Below are positions 17,360-25,744 of a DNA stretch of 64,000 bases, one piece after another; within the stretch, counting starts at the first letter, position 1; each line of letters begins with the position of its first letter. The position numbers and the translations under genes are program-made. Source of the stretch: Nodosilinea sp. PGN35 (GTDB lineage Bacteria > Cyanobacteriota > Cyanobacteriia > Phormidesmidales > Phormidesmidaceae). The notes under the pieces are model-generated. The model searched no databases. It saw only the letters and a program-made list of their open reading frames with translations, and was not told the DNA's origin. The DNA is taken from positions 868,001 through 932,000 of the forward strand of contig NZ_JAQKQJ010000010.1 in assembly GCF_029109325.1 (NCBI RefSeq), in the 5' to 3' direction.

Positions 17360-19801
17360 ATGCTGGATTGGCTACAGCGAGTCTTAGGTTTCAATAACCA
17401 GGCGAAGCCGTCTGCTTCAGATTCTTCTAATACAAGAATTCTGGCAAACCCGAATATTGATGCTCAGGTAAAAAAGCCACAAGTATTTTGCTCGCAAAAA
17501 TCTATTGCTGCGAGTAATGAGGCTGAGCCTGAATCTTTCGTTGTTCTGGATGATATCGAAGCCTCCTTGCTTCAAGCCAAGCAACCAATTAGTATTTCAT
17601 CTATTAAAGTTAATTCAACAGTTCCACCACCGCCTTCTTCGAGTTCTATCTGGATATCGCCTGGGAAGAGTATCAAACTGTTGGGTTACGAGATTCCAGG
17701 AGGTATGGTCTATATAGGAACTCGTTTGCCGACCAGTGGTAGACATGCCCAAGTCGATCCTTGCTTGATTAATCCAGAGTTAGAGATAGATAAGGTTAAG
17801 CCAGACCATGAAGGGAGTCACATGGGTTATTGGCCTTCCTACAGCCAAATACCTCCTGCCTGTAGGGCCGCCTACCTGGAATGGCTAGCGAATGGACGGC
17901 GAAATCCAAATACTTGTATCGGCTATGTATTTCTCTTTTTTTATGGCCTGGAGCGGCGGGTTCTCAGGGATTATCAAACGCTGAAGATCGATATTTCCGA
18001 GGAATTCACCCAAATTTCGACTGAAGTAGAGCAATTGCTCGAAATTTATGGAAATAAAGGCTCTTTTGGCAGCTACGGATCCCGATTTTTAGAAGTCTGT
18101 CGGGTACTTCAGAATTCAAAGAATGTAGCGGAAGCTGAGCCTCCCCTTACCCGCACCGGCTGGGGAATTCCTCTAAATTTACGAGTGAGCCTTGGGCAAA
18201 TGGTTGCAGAGGGGCAGCCGATTCCAGCAGACTGGATGTTCTCTTGGTACCTCCATTCCGAGCAAGCCCGGTTGAGAACCCCCGCAACTCGATGCGCCGA
18301 CGAATTTCGCCAGCTCTTTAGGCTCAGGTACCGACAGCATTACGGCGAAGGCATGTTGGTCAAACCCAACAAGCGAAAGTTGAAAATCGAGTACCATCCA
18401 GCGAGTTCTGGTTTCTTTGGGGTAGATGTGTCAGAGTTGAATGTGAATGTCGGGGACTTACCTGATATCACCGCCCTATCAGCTCCCCTCAACAAGCTGC
18501 AAACTTTAATCGACGACTGTACCGATGCCCTCGACCCCTACAGCCGTTGGTTGGGACGCAATGGTGAAAGCCCTGATTCAAAAGCAGCTCTGGCCTTACT
18601 GCCACCAGAGCTTATCGAGGGCTTAGAAGATGACCATGTTTGCCAGCTCAAACAATGGTTGGTTCAAACCATTGGAGAGCAGGATCTGGTCGTGATGCCA
18701 GGGAAACAGCTATTAAGCCGGTGGGATACCACCTCTGCACCATTACAGTTAACCAAGAAGGAGTCCACAACCCTAGCTCAGGGGTTGGAGAAACTTGGAT
18801 TTGGCATTGAACCCGATGTACGTTTTGGCGGCAAACCCTTTAAAGGGAATAGCCATATCGCTCTATTCAGGCTGCCAGACATCTTCCAGGCGACTCCATC
18901 GAAGGAATATACTGCTGCAACTCTACTGCTGCACTTGGCTGCCAGTATGGCTAGTTCAGATGCTGTCATCGATGCCACTGAACAACAGCATCTGGAGAGA
19001 CATTTGGAATCGGCCCTACATCTATCATCTGCTGATCGTCTTCGGCTGAAGGCACACTTAGCTTGGTTACTAGAACAAGAGCTTAGCTTAAGAGGCTTGA
19101 AGACCAAGCTCAGCAAAATGACTTCCGACGAGAAAGCCGGTATTGCTGATTTTCTGATTGGTGTAGCGGGGGCAGATGGCTATATTAGCCCTCAGGAAAT
19201 TTCGATATTAACAAAGATTTATCCTTTGCTTGGTTTTGAGACTGATGAGATTTACAGTCGCATTCATACTTTTAGTATTTCTAAATCTATGCAACCAGCT
19301 ACAGATCCAGTGACTGTTAGATCTGCTTCACCAATATCTAACGGCTTTGCTATTCCAGCCCCACCTGAAACTCAAGATACTGAAGTAAAAAATGAAGGCT
19401 TATCTCAAAACCAATCAGGATTCGAGCTGGATCTAGCAGTGATTCAGCTCAAGCAGAAAGAGTCTGCAAAAGTAGCCGAAATTTTGGGTGATCTTTTTGA
19501 GGACGGCAATTCAGATACTACATTCTTAGAAACTAAGCCTTCTACCGGACCCAAGGCTTTGGCCATGGGATTAAATTTCCCAAATTCTCAGTTTTTGCTC
19601 GAATTGATTAAACAAACAGAATGGAGCCGATTGGAGCTGGAAAATAAGGCTGATGAAATGGGGATAATGCTAGACGGAGCTTTGGAAGTTATTAATGATG
19701 CTGTGATAAATCTATATGATGAGCCTTTAATAATAGAAGATGGTCTCATTGAGGTTAGTTCCGAAATAGCATCAAGGATTTTGTCTGAGATTCATTTTTA
19801 G
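17360..19801 (+). CDS. TerB-N / TerB / TerB-C multidomain protein
   Basis: 813 residues. A low-complexity N-terminus (1-90) is followed by TerB-N (about 95-250: GYWPSYSQIPPACRAAYLEW, then GYVFLFFYGLERRV). A central linker leads to a helical TerB domain (about 515-640; acidic metal-site-like DGYISPQE) and a TerB-C domain (about 695-813: AEILGDLFEDG ... LDGALEVINDAVINLYDEP). Comparative-genomic work on Ter systems linked TerB-N/TerB-C proteins to DNA-processing ATPases and helicases, as found just downstream here. It probably acts as a scaffold or sensor; no catalytic site is evident. It starts 16 bp after rad50. Confidence 0.82.
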   Translation: MLDWLQRVLGFNNQAKPSASDSSNTRILANPNIDAQVKKPQVFCSQKSIAASNEAEPESFVVLDDIEASLLQAKQPISISSIKVNSTVPPPPSSSSIWISPGKSIKLLGYEIPGGMVYIGTRLPTSGRHAQVDPCLINPELEIDKVKPDHEGSHMGYWPSYSQIPPACRAAYLEWLANGRRNPNTCIGYVFLFFYGLERRVLRDYQTLKIDISEEFTQISTEVEQLLEIYGNKGSFGSYGSRFLEVCRVLQNSKNVAEAEPPLTRTGWGIPLNLRVSLGQMVAEGQPIPADWMFSWYLHSEQARLRTPATRCADEFRQLFRLRYRQHYGEGMLVKPNKRKLKIEYHPASSGFFGVDVSELNVNVGDLPDITALSAPLNKLQTLIDDCTDALDPYSRWLGRNGESPDSKAALALLPPELIEGLEDDHVCQLKQWLVQTIGEQDLVVMPGKQLLSRWDTTSAPLQLTKKESTTLAQGLEKLGFGIEPDVRFGGKPFKGNSHIALFRLPDIFQATPSKEYTAATLLLHLAASMASSDAVIDATEQQHLERHLESALHLSSADRLRLKAHLAWLLEQELSLRGLKTKLSKMTSDEKAGIADFLIGVAGADGYISPQEISILTKIYPLLGFETDEIYSRIHTFSISKSMQPATDPVTVRSASPISNGFAIPAPPETQDTEVKNEGLSQNQSGFELDLAVIQLKQKESAKVAEILGDLFEDGNSDTTFLETKPSTGPKALAMGLNFPNSQFLLELIKQTEWSRLELENKADEMGIMLDGALEVINDAVINLYDEPLIIEDGLIEVSSEIASRILSEIHF

Positions 19802-19933
19802 ATTTATTGAGCTACATCATTATTAAGAATTTAATCACACTAAAAAATAAAGCCGTTCAGCCATAAAAAGCAGTCAAAAGTCAAAGGATAACCACAAAAA
19901 CGATAGAAAACTGCAATCAAAACCAATATAATT

Positions 19934-21121
19934 ATGTTAAATAGGTCTAGACTACCTCTAAACAATATTTCTTTCTCTGGAATTGATTTGGCAGGAATGG
20001 ATTTTGCTGGAGTCAGTTTATCGGACGTATGTTTTGACAGTGCTGAATTAGAAGACGTTTCATTTTCTGGCTCTACTTTGTCAAATGTTGTGTTTCTATA
20101 CTCTAATCTGTCAGGAGTAAATTTTACTGGTTCTCAACTCTGGAACGTTCATTTTATTAACACTAATTTGAATAATTCGGATTTTTCGAATTCGCACCTA
20201 TCTAGAGTTAATTTTTGCGGAAATAATTACCCAAGAACATCATATAAGTTGATTCCTATTTTTCGATCATCTTCTCCCATGAGAATGAGGTCTGCCATCT
20301 TGGAGCACACTCTTTTTGAAGATTGTCTATTCCAGAGAGCAAACTTATCAGGTGTAAAATTAGCTCAAAGTGAATTTTATAGAACAAGATTTGAAGAAAC
20401 TAGCCTTCATAAAAGTGACCTAACATGGACTAAATTCTCTCGCTGCGATTTTGAAGACTCTAGCATTAATTCTAGTTGTTTGAATCAGTCAGTTTTTTCC
20501 ATCAGCTTTTTCAACAGGACAAGGATACTAAAAGTTTATGGTTTATCTACTGCGAACTTCTCAGGCACATTGATTCATGATTGTCTCTTAACAGATCTCG
20601 TTTTATACAGGATTTTAGACAAAGGGGCCGATAAAAATTCAACTAAAATTTCCAACCATTCTCAGGTGCCTGTGGACGAAGGCAGGCAGAGCAAGGGAAA
20701 AAATGGCCTTATCATTCCTGTTTATAAGTCTGATGTCCTGTATGTAAGAAAGCAAAGTCATTCTAATCTTTCATTAGATCAGGAAAAAATACAAAGCAAA
20801 ATCAAAGAATCTTTAGAGGTGGAGCAAATTCTTGGCGAAATTTTCTTGGAAGAGAAAATTCGGGAAGAAAGAACTAGTATTTTGCTTGAAGAGAGAGGTG
20901 CTAAGCTCAATGAGGGTCAACTAAGCTTCTTGTACTTTCTTGCAAGAAAAGAGATATGGGATAGAAATGAACTTAGGACTGTAGCTCAGGCAAAAGGTCT
21001 TATGCTTGATAGTACTCTGGAGAGTATCAATGATGCCGCAGTTGACATATGCGATGAAACTTTAACTTATGGAGAAGATCCGATTGAGATCGATGTCGAT
21101 GTTTTGGAGCAACTTTTATAA
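19934..21121 (+). CDS. Pentapeptide-repeat protein with TerB-C-like tail
   Basis: 395 residues. Residues ~5-235 are pentapeptide repeats (units such as ANLSG, SDFSN, VNFTG), which fold as a right-handed quadrilateral beta-helix, in some proteins a DNA mimic. A linker follows. Residues ~290-395 (VEQILGEIFLEEK ... GLMLDSTLESINDAAVDICDE) align by eye with the TerB-C domain of the gene before (AEILGDLFEDG ... GIMLDGALEVINDAVINLYDE). The shared tail suggests both proteins dock on one partner, perhaps the next ATPase. There is a 132-bp AT-rich gap before it. Its TAA overlaps the following ATG by one base. Confidence 0.8.
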   Translation: MLNRSRLPLNNISFSGIDLAGMDFAGVSLSDVCFDSAELEDVSFSGSTLSNVVFLYSNLSGVNFTGSQLWNVHFINTNLNNSDFSNSHLSRVNFCGNNYPRTSYKLIPIFRSSSPMRMRSAILEHTLFEDCLFQRANLSGVKLAQSEFYRTRFEETSLHKSDLTWTKFSRCDFEDSSINSSCLNQSVFSISFFNRTRILKVYGLSTANFSGTLIHDCLLTDLVLYRILDKGADKNSTKISNHSQVPVDEGRQSKGKNGLIIPVYKSDVLYVRKQSHSNLSLDQEKIQSKIKESLEVEQILGEIFLEEKIREERTSILLEERGAKLNEGQLSFLYFLARKEIWDRNELRTVAQAKGLMLDSTLESINDAAVDICDETLTYGEDPIEIDVDVLEQLL

Positions 21122-22488
21122 TGACTGCTGAAACTACAATCAAAGCTAAAGACCGAAATGCCATTATTCAATCTTTGAGGGCAGGGGTAGTTCCCAGGAG
21201 CGGTCAGCACCTAATTCAGGTGGGACGTGTGAGAGAATTAGAGGCTCTAATCAAAGATATTAATCATATTTGCGACGAGGGGGCTACTGTCCGCTTTGTA
21301 ATTGGTAATTTCGGTTCTGGCAAAACATTCTTTCTGTCCTTGGTTAGAACCATTGCTCTGCAGAAGAAACTGGTGACTGTCCATGCAGACCTGAATCCAA
21401 ACCGCCGTCTTCATTCTTCTAAGGGGCAGGCTCGCTCCCTTTATGCCGAGTTAATGCGAAATCTCTCAACCCGAGCTAAACCTGAGGGCGGAGCTCTATC
21501 AAGCGTGGTAGAAAAGTTCGTCAGTTCAGCTATGACTGAGGCGAGATCTCGGAATGTAAACCCTGAAGTAATAATTCGGGAACGGTTAGACCACCTTTCC
21601 GAAATGGTAGGAGGTTACGACTTTGCCGAAGTCATTGCGGCCTACTGGCGAGGCCACGATACTGGCGATGATGTGCTGAAGTCCAACGCGGTGCGCTGGC
21701 TGCGGGGAGAGTTCAGTACCAAAACTGATGCCAAAAAAGCATTAGGCGTCCGCACCATTGTGGATGATGCCAATTTCTATGACCAACTCAAGCTCTTTGC
21801 CCGGTTTGTACGGCTGGCGGGTTACGAAGGGTTTGTAGTCTGCCTGGACGAACTGGTCAACCTTTACAAGCTTGCCAATACCCAGGCCCGCAACAGCAAC
21901 TACGAGCAAATCCTACGAATTCTCAACGACAGCCTTCAGGGCACCGCCGATGGCCTGGGCTTTGTATTGGGGGGTACTCCCGAATTCCTGATGGATACCC
22001 GCAAGGGACTTTACAGCTATGAAGCCCTCCAGACCCGCCTGGCGGAAAATACCTTTGCCGGTAACGGAATTGTGGATTTCAGTCATCCCGTTATTCGCCT
22101 GGCCAGTCTCAGCCAGGAAGACCTGTATGTGCTGCTGACCAAAATCCGTCACGTATTTGCTGAGGGGAATGCAGACGCCTATCTGATCTCAGATGCAGAG
22201 ATTCAGGGCTTCATGCAGCACTGCTTCCAGCGGGTGGGAGAAGCCTACTTTAGGACTCCCCGCAACACCATCACGGCCTTTGTCAACCTGCTGGCCGTCC
22301 TGGATCAAAACCCCGAGGTATCGGTGGAAGACCTGGTTGGCAAGATCACCATCGAACCCGAACAAAACCCGGACCTGCTGCCCTTTGAAGACGACGGGCA
22401 AGAAGACACCCCGACTCAACCCTCACCAACCGAAACTGTTTCTGAAGACGTCGAAGCTGATGACGACCTCGCCTCCTTCAAACTCTAG
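21121..22488 (+). CDS. BrxD-like P-loop ATPase (DUF2791 family)
   Basis: 455 residues. Walker A is GNFGSGKTFF (62-71) and Walker B is VVCLDELVNLY (D243, E244). The lead-in AIIQSLRAGVVPRSGQHLIQVGR is characteristic of DUF2791/BrxD-type ATP-binding proteins, known from type 2 BREX phage-defence loci and from TerB-N-linked DNA-processing operons. It starts one base inside the previous stop and its end overlaps the helicase by 29 bp. Composition shifts inside the gene: AT-rich up to about 21600, GC-richer afterwards. No BREX methylase or PglZ is nearby, so it is not a canonical BREX system. Confidence 0.83.
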   Translation: MTAETTIKAKDRNAIIQSLRAGVVPRSGQHLIQVGRVRELEALIKDINHICDEGATVRFVIGNFGSGKTFFLSLVRTIALQKKLVTVHADLNPNRRLHSSKGQARSLYAELMRNLSTRAKPEGGALSSVVEKFVSSAMTEARSRNVNPEVIIRERLDHLSEMVGGYDFAEVIAAYWRGHDTGDDVLKSNAVRWLRGEFSTKTDAKKALGVRTIVDDANFYDQLKLFARFVRLAGYEGFVVCLDELVNLYKLANTQARNSNYEQILRILNDSLQGTADGLGFVLGGTPEFLMDTRKGLYSYEALQTRLAENTFAGNGIVDFSHPVIRLASLSQEDLYVLLTKIRHVFAEGNADAYLISDAEIQGFMQHCFQRVGEAYFRTPRNTITAFVNLLAVLDQNPEVSVEDLVGKITIEPEQNPDLLPFEDDGQEDTPTQPSPTETVSEDVEADDDLASFKL

Positions 22489-24706
22489 CGGGCAGGCATC
22501 CTCAGAGTTTCTGCGGCTGCATCCGGGTGTCCAAAAATGGATTTGGCAGCAAAAATGGCCTGCTTTGCGCCCCATTCAAGAGCAGGCAATTCCACCAATC
22601 CTGGAGGGTGAGAAAGATGTCATCATCTCGGCAGCAACGGCAGGGGGCAAAACTGAGGCCGCCTTTTTGCCAATTTTCTCCCGCCTTATGGAAGAAAACG
22701 GAGCGGGCGTTGGCACCCTATGCGTCAGTCCCCTAAAAGCGCTGATTAACGACCAGTTTCGGCGGCTTTCGGAAATTGGGGAACAGTTGAATATGGCGGT
22801 AACTCCCTGGCACGGGGATATTGATGCCGGACGTAAAAAGCGGCTCTTGAAGCAGCCCAGGGGCATACTCATCATCACCCCCGAATCCCTGGAGGCCCTG
22901 TTTGTGTGCCACGGGCCGGATATAGCAACCGTTTTTTATGCCCTCAACTATCTGGTAGTCGACGAACTCCATGCCTTTATCGGTACAGAGCGGGGTAAAC
23001 AGCTGCAATCGCTCATGCACCGGGTAGAACAGGTGATTCGCCGGAGGGTACCCCGCATTGGCCTCAGCGCCACCATCGGTGATATGAACCTGGCTGCAGA
23101 GTTTCTTCGACCAGGAAAAGCTGACCAAGTCAAACTGATTGCGTCAGAAGAAGAAGGGCAGGAGATTCAGCTGCAGGTGCGAGGGTACCGTAAGGCCAAG
23201 CCAGCCCTGGAAAAGCAACTTAATTTAGAGGCTGGGGATGATTCCGATGAAGCGGTTGACTCTCAGGACGAGATTGATATCGCCGCTCACCTGTTTCGAG
23301 TGCTGCGGGGAGACACCAACCTCATCTTCATCAATAGTCGCTCTGAGGTGGAGTCCTACACGGATCGACTGCGGCGACTCTCTGAGCAGCAGCGGGTACC
23401 CAATGAGTTTTTGCCCCACCATGGCAGCTTGTCCAAAGATATTCGTGAAGAAGCGGAGCAGGCACTGAAAAGTGACAAACCAGCCAATGTCATTTGCACG
23501 ACAACCTTGGAAATGGGAATTGATATTGGGGCAGTGAAATCAATCGCTCAGGTAGGGGCTCCCTTTTCGGTCTCCAGCACCCGGCAGCGGTTGGGACGTT
23601 CTGGCCGTAAGGAAGGCGATCCGGCCATCATTCGCTTTTATATTACGGAACCTGAGGTAACGCCCACCACGACTCTACAAGATTCAATTCATCCAGCCCT
23701 GGTTCAAACCATTGCCATCGTCAATCTCATGGTGTTTGAGCGATGGTGTGAGCCGCCCATTGTGACCAAGCTGCATCTGTCAACGCTCATTCAGCAAGTG
23801 TTGTCGCTGATTGCTCAATATGGCGGAGTGAATGCCCTGCAACTCTATCAGGTGTTGTGCCAAACAGGGGCTTTTCGCCAGGTGCCGCAGGAGATGTTCA
23901 TTAAACTGCTGCGGCAGCTAGGAGCTAAGGATCTGATCCAGCAGACCCATGATGGCGTGCTGATCCTGGGTCTGAAGGGGGAGCGGCTGGTGAACCACTA
24001 CAGCTTTTACACAGCATTCCAAACACCTGAGGAATATCGCATCGTTACTCCAGGCAAGACATTAGGCACCTTACCCATTGACTTTCCACTATTTGAGGGA
24101 ATGTACATCATTTTTGCTGGTCACCGCTGGAAAGTACTGGCAGTGGATGCCGAACGCAAAGTGGTAGATGTAGTTAGGGCTGCTGCAGGTCGTGTACCAA
24201 TATTTAGTGGCGGAGGCGGTTTGATTCACGACAAGATTCGGCAGGAGATGTACCGAATCTATTGTTCTGAAGATATACCGGTATTTCTTGATAGGACTGC
24301 TGTTAATCTGCTGAATGAGGGGCGAGAAAATTTCTTTCGTCTGGGTTTGGACAATCGGAATGTAGTCAAAGATGGCAACCAGACGTTGCTATTTTGCTGG
24401 ATGGGAAGCCAAGTAGTCAATACAATCTGCTTGCTACTTCGCGCCCAGGGACTAGAGGTAGGGATAGTTGGAGTAGCAAATGTGGTACAAGACGTTAGTA
24501 CTGAAAGCCTGATGGAGCATTTAGAAACTGTAGTAAAGATGGGGCCAGTCGATGTCATTAAGCTAGCGGAGATTGTGGAAGATAAAGTCAGCGAAAAGCA
24601 CGATCACTTCCTCAGCAATGAATTGCTGTGTTGGAACTATGCCTCGAGCTATTTAGCTCCTCAGAGAGCGTGGGAAACATTACGATTAATAGTCAAATCC
24701 AGTTAA
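22460..24706 (+). CDS. Superfamily II DEAD/DEAH helicase, Lhr/BrxHI-like
   Basis: 748 residues from ATG 22460, overlapping the ATPase by 29 bp; the longer frame from 22193 is antisense-like shadow inside that gene. Motifs: TAGGKTE (60-66), VVDELHAF (D168-H171), LSATIGD, HHGSLSKDIREEAEQ, TTTLEMGIDIG and RQRLGRSGR (375-383). A large C-terminal region follows, as in Lhr-type helicases. BrxHI from BREX loci and the helicases next to TerB-N/DUF2791 pairs have this architecture. It is expected to unwind or translocate on DNA together with the ATPase. Last gene of the cargo operon. Confidence 0.88.
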   Translation: MTTSPPSNSSGQASSEFLRLHPGVQKWIWQQKWPALRPIQEQAIPPILEGEKDVIISAATAGGKTEAAFLPIFSRLMEENGAGVGTLCVSPLKALINDQFRRLSEIGEQLNMAVTPWHGDIDAGRKKRLLKQPRGILIITPESLEALFVCHGPDIATVFYALNYLVVDELHAFIGTERGKQLQSLMHRVEQVIRRRVPRIGLSATIGDMNLAAEFLRPGKADQVKLIASEEEGQEIQLQVRGYRKAKPALEKQLNLEAGDDSDEAVDSQDEIDIAAHLFRVLRGDTNLIFINSRSEVESYTDRLRRLSEQQRVPNEFLPHHGSLSKDIREEAEQALKSDKPANVICTTTLEMGIDIGAVKSIAQVGAPFSVSSTRQRLGRSGRKEGDPAIIRFYITEPEVTPTTTLQDSIHPALVQTIAIVNLMVFERWCEPPIVTKLHLSTLIQQVLSLIAQYGGVNALQLYQVLCQTGAFRQVPQEMFIKLLRQLGAKDLIQQTHDGVLILGLKGERLVNHYSFYTAFQTPEEYRIVTPGKTLGTLPIDFPLFEGMYIIFAGHRWKVLAVDAERKVVDVVRAAAGRVPIFSGGGGLIHDKIRQEMYRIYCSEDIPVFLDRTAVNLLNEGRENFFRLGLDNRNVVKDGNQTLLFCWMGSQVVNTICLLLRAQGLEVGIVGVANVVQDVSTESLMEHLETVVKMGPVDVIKLAEIVEDKVSEKHDHFLSNELLCWNYASSYLAPQRAWETLRLIVKSS

Positions 24707-24724
24707 GGATAAAGGATGAGTAAA

Positions 24725-24771
24725 CCCATCAGCTAGACCGACTAAGAAGGTAGCGACTTCTAACTGATGGG
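24725..24771. terminator. Long stem-loop between convergent genes
   Basis: CCCATCAGCTAGA (24725-24737) pairs with TCTAACTGATGGG (24759-24771), a 13-bp stem with one mismatch and a 21-nt loop. It sits between the end of the plus-strand cargo and the end of the minus-strand small-gene pair, so it may terminate transcription from both sides. There is no clear U-tract on either strand. Confidence 0.5.
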
Positions 24772-24784
24772 ATGTAATAAGCTC

Positions 24785-25018
24785 TTATTCTCTAGGTGAG
24801 GTATTTACCCGCTTAGTGAGAATTCGCATCACCTCACCAGGCATTGCCCCCGGCAGCAGCCTTGACCACTCTTCCGGACGGGCATAGCCCAGCCGAAACA
24901 GCGACATCACACAGTCATTCACCACATCCGGGTTGCCAATGGCCAGCAATCGGAGGTGGTCAGACGGAGTGCGATTGGGCAAACCAGCCATCGGCGGGTT
25001 CGAGGATTCCGAAGACAT
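24785..25018 (-). CDS. Small cyanobacterial protein of unknown function
   Basis: 77 residues. The core (DHLRLLAIGNPDVVNDCVMS, then LFRLGYARPEEWSRLLPGAMPGEVMRILTK) resembles a family of short proteins that I recall seeing often on cyanobacterial plasmids and mobile elements; I know no function. An AGGAAG site lies just before its ATG, within the end of the upstream gene, and the two genes are 2 bp apart, so they form one minus-strand transcript. Not a shadow: it has plausible helices, and no competing gene covers this stretch. Confidence 0.6.
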   Translation of the reverse strand: MSSESSNPPMAGLPNRTPSDHLRLLAIGNPDVVNDCVMSLFRLGYARPEEWSRLLPGAMPGEVMRILTKRVNTSPRE

Positions 25019-25020
25019 CC

Positions 25021-25278
25021 TTACTTCCTCCCCGCTTCAGTGCTGACCAGCGGTAGCGCCGGAGAGACGCCACCCTCGCCACCCTGCCCCAATTCCTCAG
25101 GATGCGGGTGTGACTCTGAGAGATTCCGAGCATGGCGGGTAAAGAAGGCGATCGTTTCAGCCAGCCTCGACTCTAGCCGTTCAGCATCAAAGCTGTCTGC
25201 CCAGTAAACCGAATACAGTGCCTCAATGGCCTCGCTAGCACAGGCTTTCGCCGTCTGGTAATGGGTATTGTCTGTCAT
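25021..25278 (-). CDS. Small hypothetical protein
   Basis: About 85 residues from ATG 25278 (an upstream in-frame start at 25383 would add 35 residues with poor support). The middle (ACASEAIEALYSVYWADSFD followed by AERLESRLAETIAFFTRHAR) looks like two amphipathic helices; the tail is Gly/Pro-rich. I do not recognise it. It heads a two-gene minus-strand operon, divergent from the HTH regulator, so the 25279-25409 gap could hold a shared divergent promoter region. Confidence 0.5.
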   Translation of the reverse strand: MTDNTHYQTAKACASEAIEALYSVYWADSFDAERLESRLAETIAFFTRHARNLSESHPHPEELGQGGEGGVSPALPLVSTEAGRK

Positions 25279-25409
25279 GATGGTTTTTAGCTCCATACAA
25301 GGGGTCAGCCACCGCTCTTGCCGACCAAAGCTGATGCGGTGGCTTTCAACTCTATTATTCTCATTTTTTAGACATAGGCGCAAGGTGGGAATGCTGGCAA
25401 TATGGTGTG

Positions 25410-25622
25410 ATGGGAGCCAAAAACCTCATTAAAAGCCTGATTGACCAGAAAAAAATTACCCGGTATCGCTTTTGGCAAGACACCGGGCTCAGTCGAGCAA
25501 CCGCCTATCGGCTATGTGATGACCCCAGCTACATCCCCACGGGTGATGTGATCGAAAAAATTTGCCGGACCTACGGCTGGCAACCAGGTGATTTCATCAT
25601 CTACGAACCAGATGAACCCTAG
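25410..25622 (+). CDS. Cro/C1-type HTH regulator next to cas12k
   Basis: 70 residues from ATG 25410 (GTG 25407 is the alternative). The helix-turn-helix is RYRFWQDTGLSRATAYRLCD followed by GDVIEKICRTYGWQPGDFI, the XRE/HTH_26 pattern. V-K CASTs commonly carry a small repressor beside cas12k. The best-studied one, CvkR, is MerR-type and represses cas12k and tracrRNA; this one appears to be a different fold in the same position. It lies 122 bp upstream of cas12k on the same strand and is the obvious candidate to control it. Confidence 0.8.
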   Translation: MGAKNLIKSLIDQKKITRYRFWQDTGLSRATAYRLCDDPSYIPTGDVIEKICRTYGWQPGDFIIYEPDEP

Positions 25623-25744
25623 CCCCCATTCCGGCACTCCTCGCCAAGCAGGCAGCCATAACAGAATTACTTCAATGCCCAAGCGGGCCTTGAAATACCG
25701 GGCAGCAAATGATACATTTGCACTATCCGTAGCCACAGTAGCTT

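Noticed and set aside
22193..22459. An 89-codon N-terminal extension of the helicase
   Set aside because: It lies wholly within the ATPase gene in another frame, is Pro/Thr/Ser-rich shadow sequence, and the helicase core starts after ATG 22460.
21121..24706. A BREX system
   Set aside because: BrxD-like and BrxHI-like genes are present, but no pglX/brxX methylase, pglZ/brxZ, brxB or brxL is nearby. The TerB proteins point to a different context.
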